Assembly: GCF_001721295.1 (NCBI RefSeq)
Contig: NZ_MDDS01000024.1
Location: 1 to 64,000 of the forward strand
DNA: 64,000 nucleotides
Reading direction: 5' to 3'
Origin: Sphingomonas turrisvirgatae
GTDB lineage: Bacteria > Pseudomonadota > Alphaproteobacteria > Sphingomonadales > Sphingomonadaceae
Shown piece by piece: positions 7,867 through 17,506 of this stretch; position 1 is the stretch's first letter, and every line of letters starts with the position of its first letter. The notes beneath the pieces are model-generated. The model was not told the origin of the DNA. It saw only the letters and a program-made list of their open reading frames with translations, and made no database searches. A program made the translations under genes and the position numbers.

Positions 7867-9006
7867 CTACCGCACCACCTCGCGCAAAATGCCCTCCAGC
7901 ACCGGCATCCCTGCCGCCGTCACGCGCAGCCGCTCGCCATCACGCTCGATCAATCCGTGCGCTGACAACCGCGCGACGGCTGCATCGTCGACATAGCCCG
8001 CGCCGATCCGCGCCAGATCGACGCCCTCCGCCAGCCGCAATCCCATCACCAGCGCCTCGGTCGCACGCTCGCCGGCGGTGAGGGCGGTCTCCTCCTGAAG
8101 CCCGCTGCCGTTGCGCTCGACCGCGCCCAGCCAATTCTCCGGCTTCTTGTGCCGCAGCGTCGCCAGCCCGCTGCGCCGCCCGTGCGCGCCCGGACCCACA
8201 CCCGCATAATCGGTGTATCGCCAGTAAGCGAGATTGTGGCGGCTTTCCGCCCCTCGTCGCGCATGATTCGACACTTCATAGGCCGGCAGGCCCGCCGCCC
8301 CGGTCAGAGCCTGGGTTACATCCCACAGGTCCGCCGCCGCGTCGGCATCGGGGATGGTCAGCTCACCCTTTGCGGCCAGCGTCGCAAAGCGCGTCCCCGG
8401 CTCGATGGTGAGTTGGTATAGCGACAGATGTTCGGTTCCGAACGACAGCGCGCGGGCCAGTTCCGCCTCCCATGCCGCCACCGACTGGCCCGGCCTGGCA
8501 TAGATGAGGTCGAAGCTCACGCGCCCGAAATGCCGCTGCGCCGTCGCCAGCGCCGCCAGCCCCTCGTCCACGCCATGCGCCCGACCCAGGAAACGCAGCG
8601 CTTCGTCATCCAGCGCCTGTAGGCCCAGCGAAACGCGGTTTACCCCCGCCGCCGCCAGATCGGCAAAGCGCGCCGCCTCGACCGATGACGGGTTCGCCTC
8701 CAGCGTGATCTCGAGCCCGTCGACGGGTACCCAGGCCTTGGTCGCCGCTCCGATCACCGCCGCTACCGTTTCCGGGGGCATGAGCGAAGGCGTGCCGCCG
8801 CCAAAGAAGATCGATCCCAGCCGCCGTCCGGGCAGCGCAGCCGCCTCATGCGCCAGATCAGCCAGCAGCGCCTTGCGCCACGCTTCCTGGTCCACCACGT
8901 CGCGGACATGGCTGTTGAAATCGCAATAAGGGCATTTGGAGACGCAGAACGGCCAATGGACGTACAGCGCCAAAGGGTCTTTCGAACTCGGATCGGAAAC
9001 GTTCAT
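7867..9006 (-). CDS. hemW: HemW, radical SAM heme chaperone
   Basis: 379 aa. The radical-SAM cluster motif CxxxCxxC is at residues 21-28 (CVSKCPYC), followed by the SAM-binding FFGGGTPSLM and the C-terminal HemW domain. The family was formerly annotated as oxygen-independent coproporphyrinogen oxidase, but HemN-specific residues beyond the cluster are not evident and HemW proteins deliver heme to respiratory enzymes. The start codon is 12 bases from the divergent CAP-domain gene. Confidence 0.92.
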   Translation of the reverse strand: MNVSDPSSKDPLALYVHWPFCVSKCPYCDFNSHVRDVVDQEAWRKALLADLAHEAAALPGRRLGSIFFGGGTPSLMPPETVAAVIGAATKAWVPVDGLEITLEANPSSVEAARFADLAAAGVNRVSLGLQALDDEALRFLGRAHGVDEGLAALATAQRHFGRVSFDLIYARPGQSVAAWEAELARALSFGTEHLSLYQLTIEPGTRFATLAAKGELTIPDADAAADLWDVTQALTGAAGLPAYEVSNHARRGAESRHNLAYWRYTDYAGVGPGAHGRRSGLATLRHKKPENWLGAVERNGSGLQEETALTAGERATEALVMGLRLAEGVDLARIGAGYVDDAAVARLSAHGLIERDGERLRVTAAGMPVLEGILREVVR

Positions 9007-9018
9007 CTGCCGGTCGCT

Positions 9019-9600
9019 ATGCGCGCATCGAGGGCGATCCGAAAGATGCTGCTGCTACCCCTACTGATCCTTGCTGCGTGCACGCCCGAGCAGGAAGCCC
9101 TGCCGCCGCGCGTGACCGAACCGCGCGCGTTCGAAGGGAACGCACCGCGTGGCGCGCCACTGCTGCGGCGCGCGATGCTGACGCTGCACAACGCCGCGCG
9201 CGCCTCGGTTCGTGCGCCCGAACTCGCCTGGGACGAAGGCCTCGCCCGCGATGCGCAGGCCTATGCCCGCGATCTGGCGCAGCGCAGCGTATTCGAACAT
9301 TCCAGACAACCGCGCGGCAATCCCCCGCAGGGCGAGAATCTGTGGATGGGGACACGCGGCGCGTACCGCTATGACGAAATGGCGCAACACTGGATCGACG
9401 AGCAGCGCTTCTTCATCAACAACGCTATCCCGAACGTCAGCCGCAGCGGGCGGTTCGAGGATGTCGGCCACTACACGCAGATCATCTGGCGCAGCACGAC
9501 TCGCGTCGGCTGCGGCTTTGCGAGCAACCGACGCGACGACTATCTCGTCTGCCGCTACACGCCGGCCGGCAACCTGCTCGGCCAGCGCGCAGTGCCTTAG
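9019..9600 (+). CDS. CAP-superfamily (SCP-like) lipoprotein
   Basis: 193 aa. A basic N-terminus (MRASRAIRK) precedes a hydrophobic stretch ending in LILAAC, a lipobox, so an exported lipoprotein is likely. The mature part has the CAP fold: [48 protein letters not shown] and CRYTPAGN. The His and Glu residues that form the family's cavity are present. Function of bacterial CAP proteins is largely unknown. I took the ATG at 9019 because the internal ATG at 9046 would give a signal peptide with no positive charge. The stop overlaps that of convergent rdgB. Confidence 0.85.
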   Translation: MRASRAIRKMLLLPLLILAACTPEQEALPPRVTEPRAFEGNAPRGAPLLRRAMLTLHNAARASVRAPELAWDEGLARDAQAYARDLAQRSVFEHSRQPRGNPPQGENLWMGTRGAYRYDEMAQHWIDEQRFFINNAIPNVSRSGRFEDVGHYTQIIWRSTTRVGCGFASNRRDDYLVCRYTPAGNLLGQRAVP

Positions 9601-10226
9601 AACACCGCCGCGACCAGCTGGCGGAAGGCGTCGGCGCGATGGCTCATCGCGTGCTTGGCCTCAGGCGCCATCTCGCCGAACGTCTGTTCGTGGCCATTGG
9701 GCAGGAACATCGCGTCATAGCCGAAGCCGTTGGCCCCGCGCGGCGGCCAGACCAGCGTGCCGTCCACGCGCCCTTCGAACCATTCCACATGGCCGTCAGG
9801 CCAGGCCAGGGCCAGCGCGCAGACGAAATGCGCGTCACGCGACGCCGCCGGCCCCTTCTCGCCGATCTTCTGCTCGACCAGTTCCATCGCGACGGCAAAG
9901 TCCTTGCCCGGTCCAGCCCAGCGTGCCGAGAAGATGCCGGGATCGCCGTTCAGCGCCTCGACGCATAGTCCGCTGTCGTCCGCCAGCGACGGCAGACCGG
10001 ACAGGTCGGCGGCCTGCATCGCTTTCAGCTCGGCATTGGCGACGAAGGTGGTGCCGGTTTCTTCCGGCTCGGGCAGGCCCAGCGACCCGGCGCTGATCGG
10101 CTCGATCCCGAAGGGGCTGAGCAGCGCCTTGATCTCGCGCACCTTGCCCTCGTTGTGGCTCGCGATCACCAGCTTGCCAGGCGCAAGCTTGCGGATCGCC
10201 TGGCGGCCGTCGCCCTCCCCGCTCAC
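9597..10226 (-). CDS. rdgB: XTP/dITP diphosphatase (Ham1 family)
   Basis: 209 aa. Pyrophosphatase that removes non-canonical purine nucleotides from the pool. Motifs: [39 protein letters not shown] and GIFSARWAG, and the C-terminal SHRADAF. Start is GTG at 10226, which overlaps the TGA of rph as GTGA, so translation is coupled to rph. The rph-rdgB pair is widely conserved in alphaproteobacteria. Confidence 0.95.
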   Translation of the reverse strand: MSGEGDGRQAIRKLAPGKLVIASHNEGKVREIKALLSPFGIEPISAGSLGLPEPEETGTTFVANAELKAMQAADLSGLPSLADDSGLCVEALNGDPGIFSARWAGPGKDFAVAMELVEQKIGEKGPAASRDAHFVCALALAWPDGHVEWFEGRVDGTLVWPPRGANGFGYDAMFLPNGHEQTFGEMAPEAKHAMSHRADAFRQLVAAVF

Positions 10227-10939
10227 CGGCCGACCGCCTTAAGCTGAGCGGCGAAAATCTCGCTGCAGCCCATCCGCGCGAGGCGAAGCAGGCGAAGCAG
10301 GCTTTCCTCGTCATAGCACGCCCCTTCCGCCGTCGCCTGCGCCTCGGCGATCTTGCCGTCCGACAGCAGCACGAAATTGGCGTCGGCATCGGCCGCGCTG
10401 TCCTCGGGGTAATCCAAGTCGAGCACCGGCGTGCCCTGATAGATGCCGCAGCTGACGGCCGCGACCTGCTGGATGATCGGATCCTGGCTCAGCGCGCCCG
10501 AGGCGAGCAGCTTGTCCACTGCCAGCCGCAACGCGACCCATGCGCCGCTGATCGATGCGGTCCGCGTTCCTCCATCGGCCTGGATCACGTCGCAATCGAG
10601 CGTGATCTGCCGCTCGCCGAGCAGCTTGAGGTCAGTGACGGCGCGCAGGCTGCGCCCGATCAGACGCTGGATTTCCTGCGTGCGGCCCGACTGCTTGCCC
10701 TTGGCCGCCTCACGCGAGCCACGGGTATGCGTCGCACGCGGCAGCATGCCGTATTCGGCCGTCACCCAGCCCTGTCCCTTGCCGCGCAGGAACGGCGGCA
10801 CGCGCTCCTCGACACTGGCGGTCACCAGTACCTTGGTGTCGCCGAACGAAATGAGCACCGAACCTTCGGCATGCACGGTGAAGTTCGGTTCGATGCTGAT
10901 CGAGCGCATCTGGTCGGGGGTGCGGCCGCTGGGGCGCAT
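10223..10939 (-). CDS. rph: Ribonuclease PH
   Basis: 238 aa phosphorolytic 3'-5' exoribonuclease that trims tRNA precursors; forms a hexameric ring. It shows [14 protein letters not shown], the phosphate-binding [20 protein letters not shown] region and the [14 protein letters not shown] motif. Start at 10939 is preceded by AGGAGAAACCCC. It is the first gene of a two-gene operon with rdgB and divergent from hrcA. Confidence 0.96.
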   Translation of the reverse strand: MRPSGRTPDQMRSISIEPNFTVHAEGSVLISFGDTKVLVTASVEERVPPFLRGKGQGWVTAEYGMLPRATHTRGSREAAKGKQSGRTQEIQRLIGRSLRAVTDLKLLGERQITLDCDVIQADGGTRTASISGAWVALRLAVDKLLASGALSQDPIIQQVAAVSCGIYQGTPVLDLDYPEDSAADADANFVLLSDGKIAEAQATAEGACYDEESLLRLLRLARMGCSEIFAAQLKAVGR

Positions 10940-10988
10940 GGGGTTTCTCCTGTGGCTGTCTTGGCGAGCGCCCCTAGCCCCGCAAAGC

Positions 10989-11017
10989 CTTGAGGTCGAG
11001 CGCAACCGCGCTAAATC
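10989..11017 (+). promoter_or_regulatory. Possible hrcA promoter, maybe leaderless
   Basis: CTTGAGG at 10989-10995 and TAAATC at 11012-11017 are separated by 16 bases and could be -35/-10 boxes, with the CTTG start also compatible with a heat-shock sigma-32 promoter. The -10 lies about 8 bases before the GTG at 11025, which would give a leaderless or nearly leaderless hrcA transcript. No CIRCE inverted repeat is seen. Weak evidence from sequence only. Confidence 0.3.
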
Positions 11018-11024
11018 ATTGGAC

Positions 11025-12068
11025 GTGACCACCCCGCCGATCACCGAGCTGACCGACCGCGCGCGCGATATCTTTCGCATCGTGGTCGAATCCTACCTGG
11101 AGGCGGGGCAGCCGGTCGGCTCTCGCACCATCTCGCGGGTCTCCACGCTCAACCTTTCGCCTGCCTCGATCCGCAATGTGATGCAGGATCTTGAGGAACT
11201 GGGCCTGCTCGCCGCGCCGCATACCAGCGCCGGGCGAATGCCGACCGAGATCGGCCTGCGGCTGTTCGTCGACGGCATGATGCAGGCGAACGAGCCCTCG
11301 GCCGAGGAGCGTGCCGCGATCGAGGCACGCGCCGCGCGGCAAGGCCCGGTCGAGGAAGCGCTCGCCAACACCACCGCCGCCTTGTCCGGCCTGTCGGCCT
11401 GCGCCGGCCTGGTGCTGGTGCCCCGGGCCGAGCGCGTGCTGCGCCAGTTCGGCTTCGTCCCGCTGGGCGAAAACCGCGCGCTGGCCGTGCTGGTCGGCGA
11501 CGACGGTTCGGTCGAGAACCGCGTGGTCGATCTGCCGCCCGGCATGCCTTCGGGAGCGCTGGAACAGGCCGCGAACTACCTCACTGCAACGCTCGGCGGG
11601 CTGACGCTCAGCCAGGCGCGCGCCCGCATCGAGCGTGAGTTGAAGGCCGGTCGCGACGCGCTCGACACTGCCGCGCGAGCGCTGGTCGAACGCGGCCTCG
11701 CCGTCTGGTCGCAGGACGGCAACGATCGCCCGGTGCTGATCGTACGTGGTCAGGGCCGGCTGCTCGACGCTGCCGCCGCCGACGATCTCGACCGCGTCAG
11801 CCAACTGCTCGACGAGCTGGAGGGCAAGGAGGAGATCGCCCGCCTGCTCGACAGCGCGCGTGAGGGCGAGGCGACCCGCATCTTCATCGGCAGCGAGAAC
11901 AAGCTGTTCGCGCTGTCCGGCTCGTCGGTCATTGCCAAACCGGTGCGCTCTCTCGACGGGCGCGTGGTCGGCGTGGTCGGCGTGATCGGACCGACACGGT
12001 TGAACTATGCCCGCGTCGTGCCCATGGTGGATTTCACGGCTGCCACGCTGGCTCGTCTGCTGGCGTAA
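11025..12068 (+). CDS. hrcA: Heat-inducible transcription repressor HrcA
   Basis: 347 aa. The N-terminal winged-helix domain ([60 protein letters not shown]) is the canonical HrcA DNA-binding part; the GAF-like middle and C-terminal domains end with [17 protein letters not shown]. It represses groESL and similar operons through CIRCE. There is no ATG at the right place; GTG at 11025 and TTG at 11019 are the candidates, neither with a good ribosome-binding site. grpE follows 20 bases on. Confidence 0.93.
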   Translation: MTTPPITELTDRARDIFRIVVESYLEAGQPVGSRTISRVSTLNLSPASIRNVMQDLEELGLLAAPHTSAGRMPTEIGLRLFVDGMMQANEPSAEERAAIEARAARQGPVEEALANTTAALSGLSACAGLVLVPRAERVLRQFGFVPLGENRALAVLVGDDGSVENRVVDLPPGMPSGALEQAANYLTATLGGLTLSQARARIERELKAGRDALDTAARALVERGLAVWSQDGNDRPVLIVRGQGRLLDAAAADDLDRVSQLLDELEGKEEIARLLDSAREGEATRIFIGSENKLFALSGSSVIAKPVRSLDGRVVGVVGVIGPTRLNYARVVPMVDFTAATLARLLA

Positions 12069-12088
12069 CTACGAAGAAAACAGGGACC

Positions 12089-12637
12089 ATGACCGAAGAA
12101 AGCAAGACCGACACGACCGAAGACCTGCGTCAGGAAACCGCGCAGGAAGCACCCGAAGTCGCCGAGCACGATCGCGTCGCGGAGCTCGAGGCGCAGCTTG
12201 CCGAGGCGCAGAATACGACCCTCTATGCCCGGGCCGAAGCGCAGAACCTGCTGCGTCGCGCACAGAAGGAGGCGGAGGACGCTCGCGCCTATGCCGCCAC
12301 GGGCTTTGCGCGCGACATCCTGTCGGTCGCCGACAATCTGTCGCGCGCCCTGGCCGCGATCCCGGAGGAACTGCGCACCGACGAGAAGTGGAAGGGTCTG
12401 GTCACCGGCCTCGAAGCCACCGGGCGTGAGCTCGACTCGGTATTCGCCCGCAACGGCATCACCAGGATCGAGGCACAGGGCCAGCCGCTCGACCCCAATC
12501 GCCACCAGGCGATGATGGAAGTCCCTTCGGCCGATGCCGAGCCGGGCACCATCGTGCAGGAAATCCAGACCGGCTACATGATCAAGGACCGCCTGCTGCG
12601 TCCTGCATTGGTCGGTGTGGCGAAGAAGCCGGACTGA
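12089..12637 (+). CDS. grpE: GrpE nucleotide exchange factor
   Basis: 182 aa. Releases ADP from DnaK. It has an acidic, low-complexity N-terminus, a long coiled coil (about residues 25-80) and the C-terminal beta domain (DPNRHQAMMEVP and VQEIQTGYMIKDRLLRPALVGV). AGGGA precedes the ATG. It forms a heat-shock operon with hrcA; dnaK and dnaJ are not in the window. Confidence 0.95.
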   Translation: MTEESKTDTTEDLRQETAQEAPEVAEHDRVAELEAQLAEAQNTTLYARAEAQNLLRRAQKEAEDARAYAATGFARDILSVADNLSRALAAIPEELRTDEKWKGLVTGLEATGRELDSVFARNGITRIEAQGQPLDPNRHQAMMEVPSADAEPGTIVQEIQTGYMIKDRLLRPALVGVAKKPD

Positions 12638-12660
12638 CCTGCCAATCCCCCGGAACAACC

Positions 12661-12687
12661 GTCACCCCGGCCCGAGGCCGGGGTGAC
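12661..12687. repeat. GTCACCCCGG hairpin, family B
   Basis: Perfect 12-base arms GTCACCCCGGCC / GGCCGGGGTGAC with a 3-base loop, downstream of grpE. No T-run follows, so it is either a Rho-independent-like pause hairpin or one of the dispersed 'CCGGG(A/G)TGAC' elements also seen at 28764-28843 and 54235-54312. Confidence 0.7.
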
Positions 12688-12753
12688 GAACTCGGGTAAG
12701 CCACCACCTTTCGCCGCTGGCCTCGCGCGGCCACTTCCCTTATCTGAACGCGC

Positions 12754-15495
12754 ATGACCGCGCGCTTCGACTCCGTCCCAAATCGTCGTGCGATCGTGGA
12801 TCGCCGCGCCCTGGCCGAAGAACTCGCCGCGCTCGAAGCGCCCGACACGATGCGGTTGCGCCAGGCCGCCGCGCTCCACCTTAAAAAGTCGCTCGAAGCG
12901 GGCCGCGCCGAGATCGCGCGTCGCCTGCTCGACCATCCGGCCCGCGGCCATGAAAGCGCGGCGAGCGGCGCGTTCCTGATGGACCAGCTGCTACGCGTGC
13001 TGTGGGACTTCACCACGACTCGGCTCTATCCCAACGGCAACCCCAGCGCCGCCGAGCGGATCACGCTGATCGCGGTCGGCGGCTATGGCCGGGGTGAGAT
13101 GGCGCCGTTCAGCGACGTCGATATCGGGTTCATCACCCCGTGGCGGCAGACCAGCTGGAGCGAGCAGGTCATCGAATCGATGCTCTATTCGCTGTGGGAC
13201 ATGGGGCTGAAGGTCGGCCACAGCTCGCGCACGCTGGACGAAATGGTGCGCGAGGCGAAGGCAGACGTGACCATCCGCACCGCCCTGCTGGAAGGGCGCT
13301 ATGTCTGGGGCGACACCAGCCTCTACGACGAAGCCGCGCACCGCTTCAAGGCGGAGGTACAGAAGGACAGCGCACGCCAGTTCATCGCGCAGAAGCTGGA
13401 CGAGCGGAACGAACGCCATCGAAAGATGGGCGGCAGCCGCTATGTCGTCGAACCGAACATCAAGGAGGGCAAGGGCGGGCTGCGCGACCTACACACGCTC
13501 TTCTGGATCGGCAAATACATGTATGCGGTGCGCGAGCCGGCCGAACTGGTCGATGCCGGGCTGCTGACCAAGCTCGAATACAAGCAGTTCCGCCGCGCCG
13601 ACAACTTCCTGTGGGCGGTGCGCTGCCACCTGCACACCATCGCCAACCGCGGCGAGGATCGGCTGACGTTCGACGTCCAGCGCGAGATAGCGGAGCGGAT
13701 GCGCTTTGCCGACCGGCCGGGCAAGTCGAAGGTCGAGCGCTTCATGCACTTCTACTTCCTGCAGGCGAAGATGGTCGGCGACCTGACCGGCGTCTTCCTC
13801 GCGCATCTGGACGAGAAGTTCGCCGCACGCGGCAGCCGTTTCGGCCTGCCGCGCATCCGCCGCTCGCCCGCCAAATTGAAGGGGTTCGTGCTCGACCGCG
13901 GGCGCCTCGCCTTGCCGCGCGACGACTTCTTCGCCGAGGATCCGGTGCGGCTGCTCGAAGTATTCCAACTCGCCGATCTGCACGGGCTAGAGGTCCATCC
14001 ACTGACCATGCGTGCCGCCTCGCGCGATGCCAAGCTGATCGCCGACAAGCGTACCGATCCGCGCGCCAACGCGCTGTTCATGGATGTGCTGACGTCAAAG
14101 CGCGATCCCGAGACGGTCTTGCGCTGGATGAACGAGGCCGGCGTGTTCGGCCAGTTCGTGCCCGATTTCGGCCGGGTCGTCGCGCAGATGCAGTTCGACA
14201 TGTACCATCATTTCACGGTGGACGAACACACGATCCGCGCCGTGGGGCTGCTCGCCAGCATCGAGAAGGGCGAAAAGCGTGAGGATCACCCGCTGGCCAG
14301 CGGCATCCTCGACCAGATCGCATCGCGCCGCGCGCTCTATGTCGCGGTCCTGCTGCACGACATCGCCAAGGGGCGCGGCGGCGATCACAGCATTCTGGGC
14401 GCCGCGATCGCCGAAAAGCTTGGCCCCCGCTTCGGCCTCAGCAAGGCGGAAACCGAAACGGCGGCGTGGCTGGTCCGCCATCACCTGCTGATGTCCGCGA
14501 CCGCATTCAAGCGCGACCTCAGCGACTTCAAGACGATCCTCGACTTTGCCGAAGCAGTGCAATCGCCGCAGCGGCTGATGATGCTGCTGGTGCTGACCGT
14601 AGTCGATATTCGCGCCGTGGGTCCCGGGGTATGGAACGGGTGGAAGCGCCAGCTGCTCACCAACCTATTCGACAGTGCCGAGGAAGTGCTGCGCCTCGGC
14701 CACAAGCAGAAGGGCCGCGGCGAGCGGATCGCCGCCAAACAGGCCGAGCTCGCCCAGTCGCTGGGCCGTGACATCGCCGCCTTTGTCGGACGCCTGCCCG
14801 AAGCTTACTGGGTGGCCGAACCCGACGACGTGATCGAGCGCAACGCCCGCTTCATCGAGCGTGTCGGCAGCGCCCAGCTGTCGGTCGAGGCCACGGTCTA
14901 TCCCGATCGCGGCGCGACGCTCGTCACGGTCTATGCTGCCGATCATGCCGGCCTGTTCTATCGCATTGCCGGCGCGATCCACGCCGCCGGCGGCAACATC
15001 ATCGACGCTCGCATCCACACAACGCGCGACGGCATGGCGATCGACAATTTCCTGGTCCAGGACCCGCTCGGCCGCCCGTTCGACGATCCCGGTCAGCTGG
15101 CGCGGATCGAGGCAGCCATTGCCGAGGCGCTGGCCAACCGCGCCAGGCTGACCGAGCGCCTGGCCGCCAAGCCCCTGCCCCGCCTGCGTGCCGACGCCTT
15201 CGCGATCGAACCGGCGGTGCTGATCGACAACAAGGCGTCGAACCGCTTCACGGTGATCGAGGTGAACGCGCGCGACCGGCCGGCGCTGCTCCACCACCTC
15301 GCCTATGCGCTGTTCCAGTCGAAGGTGACGATCCATTCCGCGCATGTCGCGACCTATGGCGAACGCGCGGTCGATACCTTCTATGTGACCGATCTGACCG
15401 GCGACAAGATCAACGCCGTGCTGCGCCTCAAATCGCTCGAACGCCGCATGCTCGATGCCGCCGCCGGCATGGGCGAGTTCGCCACCGCCGCCTGA
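12754..15495 (+). CDS. glnD: Bifunctional PII uridylyltransferase / uridylyl-removing enzyme
   Basis: 913 aa. Senses glutamine and adds or removes UMP on PII proteins, controlling nitrogen metabolism. Domains in order: nucleotidyltransferase (about residue 109 onward, GGYGRGEMAPFSDVD), GlnD PII-uridylyltransferase helical domain, HD hydrolase (LLHDIAKGRGGDHS, about residues 532-545), and two C-terminal ACT domains (near residues 730 and 835, starting VTVYAADHAGLFYRIAG and FTVIEVNARDRPALLHHLA). Full length for the family. No PII or glnA gene is nearby. Confidence 0.96.
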   Translation: MTARFDSVPNRRAIVDRRALAEELAALEAPDTMRLRQAAALHLKKSLEAGRAEIARRLLDHPARGHESAASGAFLMDQLLRVLWDFTTTRLYPNGNPSAAERITLIAVGGYGRGEMAPFSDVDIGFITPWRQTSWSEQVIESMLYSLWDMGLKVGHSSRTLDEMVREAKADVTIRTALLEGRYVWGDTSLYDEAAHRFKAEVQKDSARQFIAQKLDERNERHRKMGGSRYVVEPNIKEGKGGLRDLHTLFWIGKYMYAVREPAELVDAGLLTKLEYKQFRRADNFLWAVRCHLHTIANRGEDRLTFDVQREIAERMRFADRPGKSKVERFMHFYFLQAKMVGDLTGVFLAHLDEKFAARGSRFGLPRIRRSPAKLKGFVLDRGRLALPRDDFFAEDPVRLLEVFQLADLHGLEVHPLTMRAASRDAKLIADKRTDPRANALFMDVLTSKRDPETVLRWMNEAGVFGQFVPDFGRVVAQMQFDMYHHFTVDEHTIRAVGLLASIEKGEKREDHPLASGILDQIASRRALYVAVLLHDIAKGRGGDHSILGAAIAEKLGPRFGLSKAETETAAWLVRHHLLMSATAFKRDLSDFKTILDFAEAVQSPQRLMMLLVLTVVDIRAVGPGVWNGWKRQLLTNLFDSAEEVLRLGHKQKGRGERIAAKQAELAQSLGRDIAAFVGRLPEAYWVAEPDDVIERNARFIERVGSAQLSVEATVYPDRGATLVTVYAADHAGLFYRIAGAIHAAGGNIIDARIHTTRDGMAIDNFLVQDPLGRPFDDPGQLARIEAAIAEALANRARLTERLAAKPLPRLRADAFAIEPAVLIDNKASNRFTVIEVNARDRPALLHHLAYALFQSKVTIHSAHVATYGERAVDTFYVTDLTGDKINAVLRLKSLERRMLDAAAGMGEFATAA

Positions 15496-15576
15496 ATCCA
15501 TTCTGTCGGGGAAAGAGAGGGAGCGCCGCAGGAGCGGAAGTGCGAGGCAGCAATACATCGACAAAGGCGTTGCGCG

Positions 15577-15588
15577 ACATTCGAATGT
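15577..15588. promoter_or_regulatory. 12-bp palindrome upstream of the 15630 gene
   Basis: ACATTCGAATGT is a perfect 12-base palindrome 41 bases before the ATG at 15630. It could be an operator for a dimeric regulator. The same interval has a degenerate resemblance to repeat family A near 15510-15535 (GAGAGGGAGCGCCGCAGGAGCGGAAG). Confidence 0.35.
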
Positions 15589-15629
15589 GATTTACTCAAC
15601 CAACACACCTGGTTCTGGGGAAGCCACGC

Positions 15630-16010
15630 ATGGCTGCTGACACATACGATACCATTGCAACCCCCGCGCCTGCCGGTCGCACCGGTCGGTTGCGCGGCCT
15701 AGGCGGCAAATGGACGCGCCGTGCGCTGGCCGTCATGCTGACGCTGTTCGGGGCGTTCATCACGCTCAGCATCTGGGCCGAACCCGGCGCGCCGGTGGTG
15801 TTCGACAGCGGCACGATGGTGGCGAGCGGACGGCTGCAGGCAATGTTGAACGCACCGACGATCGGCGATCGGATCGAAGGGCCCTCGGCGGGCGCGCCAT
15901 TTACCGACAAGGCCGGCCGCAAATGCCGCCCCTTCGCTCAGGGTGCCGTTGATGGCACGGCCTGTCAGGTCGAGGGCGGCTGGCGCATCATCGAAATGCA
16001 CCAGCGCTGA
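15630..16010 (+). CDS. Single-pass membrane protein of unknown function
   Basis: 126 aa. Cytoplasmic basic segment (about residues 1-32), one transmembrane helix (about 33-52, LAVMLTLFGAFITLSIWA) and an exported C-terminal domain of about 70 residues with two cysteines (in RKCRPF and GTACQV) that could form a disulfide. I do not recognise the family. The gene stands alone between glnD and an oxidoreductase operon, with a 12-bp palindrome upstream. Confidence 0.7.
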   Translation: MAADTYDTIATPAPAGRTGRLRGLGGKWTRRALAVMLTLFGAFITLSIWAEPGAPVVFDSGTMVASGRLQAMLNAPTIGDRIEGPSAGAPFTDKAGRKCRPFAQGAVDGTACQVEGGWRIIEMHQR

Positions 16011-16085
16011 TCCGCAATTCCTGCGCTTGATCGCGCCGCCGCGAACTGCCAACCCGCCTCGCTGACAATGGAGAGGGGGCGGCGG

Positions 16086-17105
16086 ATGATCGGTGTCGGA
16101 CTGATCGGATATGGGCTGGGCGGGCGCGTGTTCCATGCGCCGTTCGTCGCCGCGACGCCCGGAATGGAGCTTCGCGCCGTGGTCAGCTGCGACGCGGCCA
16201 AGGTACATGCCGACCTTCCCGGCATGGCGGTCGCGCCCGATGTCGCAACGCTCCTCTCTCGCGCCGACATTGATCTCGTCGTTGTTTCCAGCCCGGACGC
16301 GCTGCACGCCGAACATGCGCTGGCAGCGATTGCGGCGGGCAAGCATGTGCTGGTGGACAAGCCATTCGCGACCAGCCTTGACGATGCGCGGGCGATGGTC
16401 GCCGCCGCCGATCGAGCCGGCGTCGTTCTCACCGCCTTTCAGAACCGGCGCTGGGACGCGGATTTCCTTACGTTGCAGCGGCTGATCGCAGACGGTGCGC
16501 TGGGCGACATCGTGCAGTTCGAAAGCCGCTTCGACCGCTGGCGGCCGACCGCACCGGCGATCTGGAAGGAGGCGCGTCAGGGCGGCGCGTGGTTCGACCT
16601 TGGCCCGCATCTGGCCGATCAGGCGCTGCGCCTGTTCGGGCGGCCCGACGCGATCACCGCCGATATCGCGACGTTCCGCGGCGGTGCCCCCGCCCCCGAC
16701 TGGTTCCACGTCGTTCTGCATTACCCGAACTGCCGCGCGATCCTTCATTCCAGCAAGCTTGCCGCCGATCACAGCCTGCGCTTCGCAGTCCACGGGACGG
16801 GCGGCAGCTGGATCAAGCACGGGCTCGACACGCAGGAACCTGCCATCCTCGCCGGGATGGCGCCCAGCGATCCGGCGTTCGGCCTCGATCCGTCACGCGG
16901 CCACTACACCGCGGCTGAGGACCCGGCGGCGCGCCAGCCGACCGATAACGAGCGCGGCGATTACGCCGGTTTCTGGCGCGCGCTGGCTGAGTCGCTCGGC
17001 GGCCGTGGCGAAAACCCGGTCCCAGCCGGCGAGGCGCTGCAAGTCATGGAAGTGCTCGAGGCTGGATTGCACAGCGCAAGAGAGCGGCGCACAATCGCGC
17101 TGTAG
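16086..17105 (+). CDS. Gfo/Idh/MocA family oxidoreductase
   Basis: 339 aa. Rossmann NAD(P)-binding N-terminus (VGLIGYGLGGRVFHAPF), the family's Lys in VDKPFATSL, and the C-terminal half with FQNRRWDADF and AWFDLGPHLADQAL. These enzymes oxidise or reduce sugars, inositols and related polyols; the substrate is unknown. The ATG at 16086 follows a purine-rich site (GAGAGGGGGCGGCGG); the ATG at 16068 is part of that leader and less likely. Followed at 14 bases by a VOC gene. Confidence 0.88.
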   Translation: MIGVGLIGYGLGGRVFHAPFVAATPGMELRAVVSCDAAKVHADLPGMAVAPDVATLLSRADIDLVVVSSPDALHAEHALAAIAAGKHVLVDKPFATSLDDARAMVAAADRAGVVLTAFQNRRWDADFLTLQRLIADGALGDIVQFESRFDRWRPTAPAIWKEARQGGAWFDLGPHLADQALRLFGRPDAITADIATFRGGAPAPDWFHVVLHYPNCRAILHSSKLAADHSLRFAVHGTGGSWIKHGLDTQEPAILAGMAPSDPAFGLDPSRGHYTAAEDPAARQPTDNERGDYAGFWRALAESLGGRGENPVPAGEALQVMEVLEAGLHSARERRTIAL

Positions 17106-17119
17106 CGGGAGGACGGGCG

Positions 17120-17506
17120 ATGGGCGTGCTGGGCATGGGCGGGCTGTTTTTCCGCGCGAACGATCCGGACATGCTGAGCGGCTGGTATCGCGAGCATCTC
17201 GGCGTCGGCGGCGGCTGCGCGGCGGAGGATGCCGCCGCTCCCCCCACCGAATGGGTGTGGCAGACGCTGGGCGGGCCGATGGTCTTTTCGCCGTTCAGGG
17301 CAAGCACCGATTATTTCGCCGCCGACAAGCAGTTCATGCTCAACTTCCGCGTCAGCGATCTCGACGGAATGCTCGAACGGCTCAACGCGGCAGGCATCGA
17401 AATCGTCACCAAGGCCGAGTGGGACTCGCCTGAGGTCGGCAAGTTCGCCCGCATCCACGATCCGGAGGGCAACGCGATCGAACTGTGGGAGCAGCCGGCA
17501 GCATGA
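17120..17506 (+). CDS. VOC superfamily (glyoxalase-like) protein
   Basis: 128 aa with two beta-alpha-beta-beta-beta modules typical of the vicinal oxygen chelate fold: LFFRANDPDMLSGWYREHL at the N-terminus and FARIHDPEGNAIELWE at the C-terminus, where the Glu is a usual metal ligand. Substrate unknown. GGGAGGA precedes the ATG. Its stop overlaps the start of the small membrane protein (ATGA). Confidence 0.85.
   Translation: MGVLGMGGLFFRANDPDMLSGWYREHLGVGGGCAAEDAAAPPTEWVWQTLGGPMVFSPFRASTDYFAADKQFMLNFRVSDLDGMLERLNAAGIEIVTKAEWDSPEVGKFARIHDPEGNAIELWEQPAA

Noticed and set aside
10939..11025. CIRCE element before hrcA
   Set aside because: No TTAGCACTC-N9-GAGTGCTAA inverted repeat or near match is seen.
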